The position numbers and the translations under genes are program-made. From positions 1-35,437 of the forward strand of contig NZ_SCMK01000038.1 in assembly GCF_005503355.1 (NCBI RefSeq): 35,437 nt of DNA, read 5' to 3'. Each line of letters opens with the position of its first letter. Within the stretch, counting starts at the first letter, position 1. The notes beneath the pieces are model-generated. The model was not told the origin of the DNA, made no database searches, and saw only the letters and a program-made list of their open reading frames with translations. This document shows, piece by piece, positions 30,308-35,437 of this stretch. Origin of the DNA: Sphingomonas sp. 1F27F7B (GTDB lineage Bacteria > Pseudomonadota > Alphaproteobacteria > Sphingomonadales > Sphingomonadaceae).

Positions 30308-31676
30308 AGGCTTCGCGATACTTCTTCACGACGCGCAGCGCGACGATGTTGAGCAGCAGCGTGATCACGAACAGCGTCAGGCCCAGCGCGAAGGCGGCGA
30401 GCGTCTTGGGGCTGTCGAACTCGCTCTCGCCGGTCAGCAGGTCGACGATCTGCTTGGTGACGGTGGTGGCGCTCTCAAACGGATTGAGCGTGATGTTGGC
30501 GGCGCCGCTGGCGGCCATCACCACGATCATCGTCTCGCCGATCGCGCGGGAGACGGCGAGCAGCACGCCCGCCACCACGCCCGGCAGCGCGGCGGGCAGG
30601 AGGACGCGGCTGATCGTCTCCGAATTGGTCGCGCCCATCGCCAGGCTGCCGTCGCGCATCGCAGTGGGGACGGCGGCGATCGAATCGTCGGCGAGGGAGG
30701 AGACGAAGGGGATGATCATCACCCCCATCACCAGGCCCGCCGCCAGCGCGCTCTCGGCCGAGGCGAAGGGCATGCCGAGCGCCACCGCCAGGTCGCGCAC
30801 CGCCGGCGCCACGGTCAGCGCGGCGAAATAGCCATAGACCACGGTGGGCACGCCTGCGAGAATCTCGAGCATCGGCTTCATCCAGGCGCGCACGCGGGGC
30901 GCGGCGTACTGGGTCAGGTAGATCGCGCTCATCAGGCCGAACGGGATGGCGACCAGCATCGCGATCACTGCGCCGATGAAGAAAGTGCCCCAGAACAGCG
31001 GCACCGCGCCCAGCGACTTGCCCGGATTGTTCGGGTCGATCAGCTGCGGGCTCCAATGCGTGCTGAACAGGAAGTCCTGCGGCGGCACCATCGCGAAGAA
31101 GCGGATCGATTCCCAGAACAGCGACAGGAAGATGCCGATCGTCGTCAGGATCGCGATCAGCGAGGCGACGAGCAGGATCAGCATCAGCCCGCGCTCCACC
31201 TTGGTGCGGGCGCGGAAGGCGGGGCTGATCCGGCTGAACGCGAAGGCGCCCCCGGCAAAGGCCAGCAGGATGGCGATCGCCGTGCCGGTCCAGCCATAAA
31301 AGGCGATCGCCTCGCGCATCGGCGCCACCAGCGCGTCGGCGGTGGGATCGAAGGTCGAATCGGCCCGGCCCAGCGCCACATCGCGCGCCTCGCCCAGCAT
31401 CGTGTCGCGCTCGAAGGCGAAGTCGGAGAGCTGGGCCGCGGCCGGCGCCTTGAGCACCTGGTCCTTGATCAGCGCGGGGCTGAGCGCCGTCCATACCGCG
31501 ACGAACAGCAGCGCCGGCAGCACCGTCCACATCGCCACGTACCAGCCATGCTGCGACGGCAGCGAATACAGCCGCTTCTGCCCGCCGCGGTCGAACCGCA
31601 CCGCGCGCGCACGCGCGGTCAGCCAGCCGATCAGGCCAAGGCCGACCACCACGAACAGGAGCGCGAAGACATTCAC
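30300..31676 (-). CDS. pstC: phosphate ABC transporter permease PstC, long form
   Basis: The 458-residue permease has two early membrane segments (residues 3-20 and 46-66) and an extra segment near 126-148 ahead of the core. The permease domain contains PFGLMSAIYLTQYA and the coupling loop VPTAMRDGSLAMGATNSETI. The N-terminal extension resembles that of other alphaproteobacterial PstC proteins. The start is GTG at 31674-31676; an ATG four bases inside is out of frame. It lies 53 bases after pstS and overlaps pstA. Confidence 0.93.
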   Translation of the reverse strand: MNVFALLFVVVGLGLIGWLTARARAVRFDRGGQKRLYSLPSQHGWYVAMWTVLPALLFVAVWTALSPALIKDQVLKAPAAAQLSDFAFERDTMLGEARDVALGRADSTFDPTADALVAPMREAIAFYGWTGTAIAILLAFAGGAFAFSRISPAFRARTKVERGLMLILLVASLIAILTTIGIFLSLFWESIRFFAMVPPQDFLFSTHWSPQLIDPNNPGKSLGAVPLFWGTFFIGAVIAMLVAIPFGLMSAIYLTQYAAPRVRAWMKPMLEILAGVPTVVYGYFAALTVAPAVRDLAVALGMPFASAESALAAGLVMGVMIIPFVSSLADDSIAAVPTAMRDGSLAMGATNSETISRVLLPAALPGVVAGVLLAVSRAIGETMIVVMAASGAANITLNPFESATTVTKQIVDLLTGESEFDSPKTLAAFALGLTLFVITLLLNIVALRVVKKYREAYE

Positions 31677-31729
31677 CGGGACGTCAGCTCGATACGGGAT
31701 TCAGGAAGGAAAGAGATGATGTCCTCGTT

Positions 31730-32761
31730 TCAGTGCAACTGGGAGGGATCGAGTGCAATCCCCTTGTCGATGATCTCGGCCGAATGCTCCTGCACCTCGC
31801 TCGGCGCGGCGATCAGCCCGCGCTTGGTCAGCTCGCCCTTGGGTTTCCACATGGTGGCATAGAGGTTCAGGAAGTCCTGCATCCCGCGCACCGCCTTGAT
31901 GTGCCGCTTCTTCACATAGATGTAGAGCGGGCGGCCGCCCGGATATTTGCCCGCGACGATATCGTTGTTGGTCGGCTCCACGCCTTCGATCGGCGTGCCG
32001 TGCAGCCGGTCGATATTCTCCTCGAGATAGGAATAGCCGAAGATGCCGAGCGCATTGGGGTTCTGGCTCAGGCCCTGGACGATCAGATTGTCGTTCTCGC
32101 CCTTGTCGACATAGGGGCCGTCGTCGCGGATGCGCATGCACGCGTCCTGGAACTTGGCGGGATCGCTGCCGGCCTTGAGCGCCTTGGCCTCGGGATAGGC
32201 CTCGAGGCAGCCCGGCTCGAGCATCAGCTCGGTGAAGGCGTCGCGGGTGCCGCTGGTCGAGGGCGGGCCCATCACGTAGATCGGGATCGCCGGCAGCGAC
32301 GGATTGACGTCGCGCCAGGTCTTGGCGGTGTTGGGCTTGCCCATCGGGTTGGCCGCCAGCGCGAGATACAGGTCCTTGCGCGTGAGCTTCAGCCGGGGTC
32401 CCGCATTGCTCTCGGCCAGCACCACGCCGTCCAGCCCGATCTGCACTTCCAGTATCTCGCCGACATTGTTCTTCTGGCAGGTGTCGTATTCGGTGCGCTT
32501 CATCCGGCGCGAAGCGTTGGCGATGTCGGGATATTGCGATCCCACGCCCTCGCAAAAGGCACGGAAGCCCGCGCCCGATCCGATAGATTCGATCACCGGG
32601 GCCGCGCGGCGCTTGTCCTGGTTGACGAAGGCCTCGGCCACCGCGGTGGTGAAGGGGAAGACGGTCGAGCTGCCCACGGCGCGGATCGGGCGGGTGGTCC
32701 CGCTGTCGCAAGCCGAGAGAGCCACTGCGGAAAGCGCGAAAAGCACAAGTCTGCCAAGCAT
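31730..32761 (-). CDS. pstS: phosphate-binding lipoprotein of the Pst transporter
   Basis: The 343-residue protein has a lipoprotein signal (LFALSAVALSAC, Cys18), then a phosphate-binding fold with VGSSTVFPF, SIGSGAGFRAF and STSGTRDAF contact loops. It collects phosphate in the periplasm and delivers it to PstC-PstA. A lipid anchor rather than a free periplasmic form is indicated. Two internal cysteine-containing stretches (AFCEGVG and YDTCQKN) may form a disulfide. It is the first gene after the Pho box. Confidence 0.94.
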   Translation of the reverse strand: MLGRLVLFALSAVALSACDSGTTRPIRAVGSSTVFPFTTAVAEAFVNQDKRRAAPVIESIGSGAGFRAFCEGVGSQYPDIANASRRMKRTEYDTCQKNNVGEILEVQIGLDGVVLAESNAGPRLKLTRKDLYLALAANPMGKPNTAKTWRDVNPSLPAIPIYVMGPPSTSGTRDAFTELMLEPGCLEAYPEAKALKAGSDPAKFQDACMRIRDDGPYVDKGENDNLIVQGLSQNPNALGIFGYSYLEENIDRLHGTPIEGVEPTNNDIVAGKYPGGRPLYIYVKKRHIKAVRGMQDFLNLYATMWKPKGELTKRGLIAAPSEVQEHSAEIIDKGIALDPSQLH

Positions 32762-32842
32762 CGCCGTCTCCTGTCCCTGGGATTAAGAATCACGGGGCAC
32801 GTGCCCGGACGGCTGCCCCCATCGCGGCCCTTCGGCCCCTAG

Positions 32843-32861
32843 CGTGACAGGTTCATGACAC
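32843..32861 (-). promoter_or_regulatory. Pho box upstream of pstS
   Basis: On the minus strand GTGTCAT-gaac-CTGTCAC gives two TGTCA heptamers with an exact 11-bp period, matching the PhoB consensus. It sits about 80 bases before the pstS start and directly after the phoR stop, so pstS to phoB can be induced separately from phoR. Confidence 0.8.
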
Positions 32862-32867
32862 CAGCTT

Positions 32868-34064
32868 TCAGGACAGGCGATGGACGGGCAGCAGTACGGT
32901 CACCGTCGAGCCCTTGCCCACGGTGCTGGCGATGTCGAAGCGGCCGCGGTGCCGCTCGACGATGTGCTTGACGATCGCGAGCCCCAGCCCGGTGCCGCCC
33001 AGCGTGCGGCTGCGCCCCGAATCGACGCGGTAGAAGCGCTCGGTCAGGCGCGGAAGATGCTCGGGCGCGATGCCTTCACCCTGGTCGGTCACGGTCAGCC
33101 GCACCATCGAATCGCCCTCGGGCATCAGGCTGACGAGGATCGGCGTGCCCTCGCGGCCATATTTCATCGCATTGCCGATCACGTTGTGGAGCAGCTGGCT
33201 CAGCTGCGAGGCATCGCCGCGCACCGGCTGGGTCTCGGCGATCTCGGTGACCACGTCGGCGGCGCGCGGCACGCCGGAAAGCTCCAGGCACACTTCGTCG
33301 ATCAGCTCGTCCATCGCCACCGGATTGTCCGCCGCGCGATATTTCTCGGCTTCGATCCGGCTGAGCGAGATCAGGTCGTCGATCAGGCGCTGCATGCGGC
33401 GCGCTTCGTCGTGCATGATCTTGAGGAAGCGCTTGCGGATGCCGGGATCCTCGCTCGCCCCGTCCTCCAGCGTCTCGACATAGCCGAGCAGCGAGGCGAG
33501 GGGGGTGCGCAGCTCGTGGCTGGCATTGGCGACGAAGTCGACGCGGATGCGCTCGCTCGCGTAGCTGCCGGTGCGGTCGATCAGGTGGACGATGCGGCGC
33601 CCGTCGCCCAGCGCGGTCACCCGCATCTCCCAGCGCTGGTCGCGCGTGCCCAGGCCGACCAGATGGATCGGCGCGGAAGAATCATGGTCGTTCGGGTTCA
33701 TCAGCCGCTCGGCGGCGGCCGGGTGGCGGATGGCGACGCGCACATCCTCGCCCAATATGTGCTGGCCGAGCAGCGTGCGCGCGGGCGGATTGGCAGCGAT
33801 CACGCGCCGGTCGGCGATCAGCAGCACCGGCTCGGCGATCGCGTCGAGCACTTCCGCGATGCCCGGGCCCTCGGCCGCGGCGGGGGCGGTGTCGAGCGGC
33901 CCCGCCGGATCGCCGCCCGCCGTCGCCACCAGCACGGCGGCGACGCCGCACACCAGCATGACAAGGCTGGCCTGCACGTCGCCGTTGAGCAGCAGCCCCG
34001 CGAGCGCGCCCGCGGCAGCGATGCCGAGCGCCGCGAGCGCCTTTATGCCAGGGGAATAGGGCAT
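32868..34064 (-). CDS. phoR: phosphate regulon sensor histidine kinase
   Basis: The 398-residue kinase has two hydrophobic segments at about 8-26 and 32-50 with a very short periplasmic turn and a PAS-like domain at 70-165. The dimerisation domain carries phospho-acceptor H183 (NASHELRTPL), and the HATPase domain has N-box NVIGNAMKYG, DQGEGI and GGTGLGLAIVKH. The tiny periplasmic part fits PhoR, which reads the state of Pst/PhoU rather than ligand outside. It precedes pstS by about 106 bases. Upstream is a repeat-filled region. Confidence 0.93.
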   Translation of the reverse strand: MPYSPGIKALAALGIAAAGALAGLLLNGDVQASLVMLVCGVAAVLVATAGGDPAGPLDTAPAAAEGPGIAEVLDAIAEPVLLIADRRVIAANPPARTLLGQHILGEDVRVAIRHPAAAERLMNPNDHDSSAPIHLVGLGTRDQRWEMRVTALGDGRRIVHLIDRTGSYASERIRVDFVANASHELRTPLASLLGYVETLEDGASEDPGIRKRFLKIMHDEARRMQRLIDDLISLSRIEAEKYRAADNPVAMDELIDEVCLELSGVPRAADVVTEIAETQPVRGDASQLSQLLHNVIGNAMKYGREGTPILVSLMPEGDSMVRLTVTDQGEGIAPEHLPRLTERFYRVDSGRSRTLGGTGLGLAIVKHIVERHRGRFDIASTVGKGSTVTVLLPVHRLS

Positions 34065-34251
34065 TTGCGCGCTCTTCTAGGGGCGGGGTGGGAACTCGGC
34101 AACGGGTCCATGCTTCCGCGCATCTCCCCGATCGGATCGAGGTGCGAGCCGGGAAGCGCCGCCCGCGCGATCCTTGAACGCCGCCGCTATTCCCCTTGTT
34201 GCCTCCTCTCGTCACCCTGAACTTGCTTGGCGATTATCCCCTTGAGACAAA

Positions 34252-34356
34252 TACCCTGTTCCGTCATCCCCGTACCCTGTTCCGTCATCCCCGTACCCTG
34301 TTCCGTCATCCCCGTACCCTGTTCCGTCATCCCCATACCCTGTTCCGTCATCCCCG
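34252..34356. repeat. five-copy 21-bp tandem repeat with REP half-sites
   Basis: A 21-base unit, TACCCTGTTCC followed by GTCATCCCCG, is repeated five times without gaps. Only the last base of copy four differs (A instead of G). The right half of each unit is the left arm of the REP-like palindrome found elsewhere in the window. The unit length is a multiple of three, so the plus strand can read TLFRHPR repeats, but no credible gene surrounds them. The rest of 34065-34539 holds no gene. Confidence 0.9.
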
Positions 34357-34416
34357 CGAGATATGGAATGCTCCATAACTCATTAATATAAAAGGTATAA
34401 TTTCTTACGTATCAGT

Positions 34417-34446
34417 CTGTGCAGGAACTGTGCAGGAAGTTCCTGC
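34417..34446. repeat. tandem 11-mer plus palindrome near the island edge
   Basis: CTGTGCAGGAA occurs twice in tandem (34417-34427, 34428-34438). The second copy runs into a perfect 15-base palindrome GCAGGAA-g-TTCCTGC (34432-34446), followed by TCTTTTG. This makes three GCAGGAA half-sites, two direct at 11-bp spacing and one inverted. It lies in an AT-rich block between phoR and ardA and could be an operator, a terminator on the plus strand, or part of an element end. Confidence 0.6.
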
Positions 34447-34539
34447 TCTTTTGTGTAGATTGTGGCTTTGATGTCACGGCTCGAAGCGTGCGTGCAATCG
34501 AACCCTACACCTATCCACATGCCAGCGTAGTCGCCGATC

Positions 34540-35082
34540 TCAGTCCCCGCCGAACACATGCACTTCGCCCCAGGCGATCTGCACGGTGAACAGGTCGCCG
34601 TTCAGTTCGGCATCGCGGGCCATGGCCTGCCAGTCGATATAGTAGCGCAGGGCGGAGGGGATCGGGGTGGCCTGCTCCGTCAACTCCTGCACATAGTCGG
34701 CGAGGCTGGTATGGCAGCCGTGATAGCGCTCGCGCAGCGCTTCGCGCGCCTCGCCCACATCACTGCCGTAGTGATCGAGCAACGCTGCGCCAAGCGCGCC
34801 ATGCTCGACGATGAAAGAGGCCAGCGCGACCACACGGTCGAGGCTGGCATGTTCGCTCAGGCGGATGCCGCCGAACCCTTCATGATCGTGGATGGCCCAT
34901 TCTTCCGCACCCTCGACGGGCGATACAGCAAGCACGGCCTGTACAGCGTCCCAGAGCGCCCAGGGTTCTTGCGCGGCGTCGATCCATGCACCGTGAAGGA
35001 TGCCGCTGTTATAGGCGGCGAGACAGGCGACATAGATGCGGGGGTGATCGGTATCGGTCGGGGTGGTGGTGATGCTCTCCAT
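34540..35082 (-). CDS. ardA: antirestriction protein ArdA
   Basis: The 180-residue acidic protein matches ArdA: PRIYVACLAAYNSGILHGAW near the start, AIHDHEGFGGIRLSEH in the middle, and YIDWQAMARDAELNGDLF near the end. ArdA mimics about 40 bases of bent B-form DNA and blocks type I restriction enzymes, protecting incoming conjugative DNA. The ATG at 35080-35082 has AAGGACAAG upstream; 35 further in-frame codons run into a dyad and are rejected. Its presence marks a conjugative or integrative element. There are no other transfer genes in the window. Confidence 0.92.
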   Translation of the reverse strand: MESITTTPTDTDHPRIYVACLAAYNSGILHGAWIDAAQEPWALWDAVQAVLAVSPVEGAEEWAIHDHEGFGGIRLSEHASLDRVVALASFIVEHGALGAALLDHYGSDVGEAREALRERYHGCHTSLADYVQELTEQATPIPSALRYYIDWQAMARDAELNGDLFTVQIAWGEVHVFGGD

Positions 35083-35100
35083 AACTTGTCCTTGGGTGTG

Positions 35101-35123
35101 GGTTTCAGATGCGAACTGAAACC
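35101..35123. other. 8-bp hairpin upstream of ardA
   Basis: GGTTTCAG (35101-35108) and CTGAAACC (35116-35123) are perfect inverted arms around seven bases, 19 bases before the ardA start. It may be an operator or leader structure. The rest of 35124-35328 is GC-rich, has a GGGGC-gga-GCCCC dyad, and no gene that I can support. Confidence 0.5.
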
Positions 35124-35328
35124 CTGCCCATGCGGCGAGCATCGGGGGGCAAGCGGAGCAAGCGGCTTCGCGGGGAACCGGCTGCACGGAGCGTAGCGGA
35201 GGAAGCTGGGCGGAAGGCGCTTCGCAGCGCGTTGGGGGCGGAGCCCCAGCCTGCGTTAGCGATCGTCACCCGAACGGGCGGAGACACCAGGCTCCGGGCG
35301 CATCAGTGCCTAGAGCGCGGAACGCCTA

Positions 35329-35437
35329 GGGTCAGGACTCATTGGTCATAGCCAGAAGATGATGGTGGCGGCGAGCGCGATGGCGGAGAAGAAGGTGGTG
35401 GGGCAGCGGTCGTAACGGGTAGCGACGCGGCGCCAGT
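35329..35437 (-). mobile_element. right end of an IS5-family insertion sequence (partial)
   Basis: The transposase tail at 35346-35437 is followed by about 17 bases to a likely terminus, GGGTCAGGACTCATTGG starting at 35329, directly after CCTA. Elements of the IS427 group of IS5 often insert at TA or CTAG sites, and the sequence CTAGGG here fits. The other end and any target duplication lie outside the window, so the boundary is provisional. Confidence 0.55.
35346..35437 (-). CDS. IS5-family transposase, C-terminal 29 residues
   Basis: The minus strand reads WRRVATRYDRCPTTFFSAI and ends in a hydrophobic AATIIFWL before TGA. The TRYDR-x4-FFSAI...FWL ending is the hallmark of IS5-family (IS427 group) DDE transposases, in which ATRYDK follows the last catalytic glutamate region. 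The gene begins beyond the window, so intactness cannot be judged. It would cut and paste its own IS and possibly related short elements. Confidence 0.85.
   Translation of the reverse strand, partial: WRRVATRYDRCPTTFFSAIALAATIIFWL

Noticed and set aside
31670..31672. ATG start for pstC
   Set aside because: It is out of frame with the permease; the in-frame start is GTG at 31674-31676.
34252..34356. CRISPR array
   Set aside because: Copies are contiguous with no spacers and no cas genes are present.
34196..34378. Small protein with TLFRHPR repeats
   Set aside because: Created by a 21-base tandem repeat whose length is a multiple of three; no conserved context or ribosome site.

Overview
The window looks like chromosome of a high-GC alphaproteobacterium of the Sphingomonas group. 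The evidence is a TonB-dependent receptor of the sphingomonad/Caulobacter type next to tryptophan-halogenase-like genes, a DUF2794 gene, an alphaproteobacterial pst/pho operon whose PstA and PstC carry long N-terminal extensions, and GTCATCCCCGC-type palindromic repeats between genes. I can place it by family resemblance only.

Layout. (1) 1-13.1 kb is a carbohydrate uptake locus: a small lipoprotein, a LacI-type repressor, a divergent MFS sugar transporter, then a same-strand run of TonB-dependent receptor, intact flavin-dependent halogenase, degenerate halogenase homologue, JmjC/cupin_8 oxygenase-like protein and a secreted GH97 alpha-glucosidase. The receptor would import an oligosaccharide, GH97 would release glucose in the periplasm, the MFS carrier would move sugar into the cytoplasm and LacI would control the set. 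What the halogenase/pseudohalogenase/oxygenase trio does is not explained by this scheme and is the most interesting part of the window. (2) 13.1-14.4 kb: pgsA-moaD-moaE with overlapping ends. (3) 14.4-17.9 kb: a peroxide defence cluster, ahpC-ahpF-oxyR on the minus strand, with strong hairpins between ahpC and ahpF. (4) 17.9-18.6 kb: a VapBC-like toxin-antitoxin pair. (5) 18.6-24.2 kb: housekeeping and transport genes: a TSUP permease divergent from cysE, DUF2794, a small membrane protein, a GFA/CENP-V zinc protein, an Lrp/AsnC regulator divergent from an EamA exporter over a perfect palindrome, and a DUF2157 membrane protein. (6) 24.2-26.8 kb: a repeat-rich stretch with REP-like palindromes, a MITE-like element, an SDR enzyme and two related small secreted proteins. 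(7) 26.8-34.1 kb: phoR, a Pho box, then pstS-pstC-pstA-pstB-phoU-phoB, the phosphate-starvation regulon core. (8) 34.1-35.4 kb: a five-copy tandem repeat, a repeat cluster, an ardA antirestriction gene and the 3' end of an IS5-family transposase running off the window. This last part looks like the edge of a mobile island.

Starts were reassigned by hand where signal peptides, Shine-Dalgarno sequences or family lengths supported a position inside a longer open frame. No tRNA, rRNA or CRISPR array was seen.
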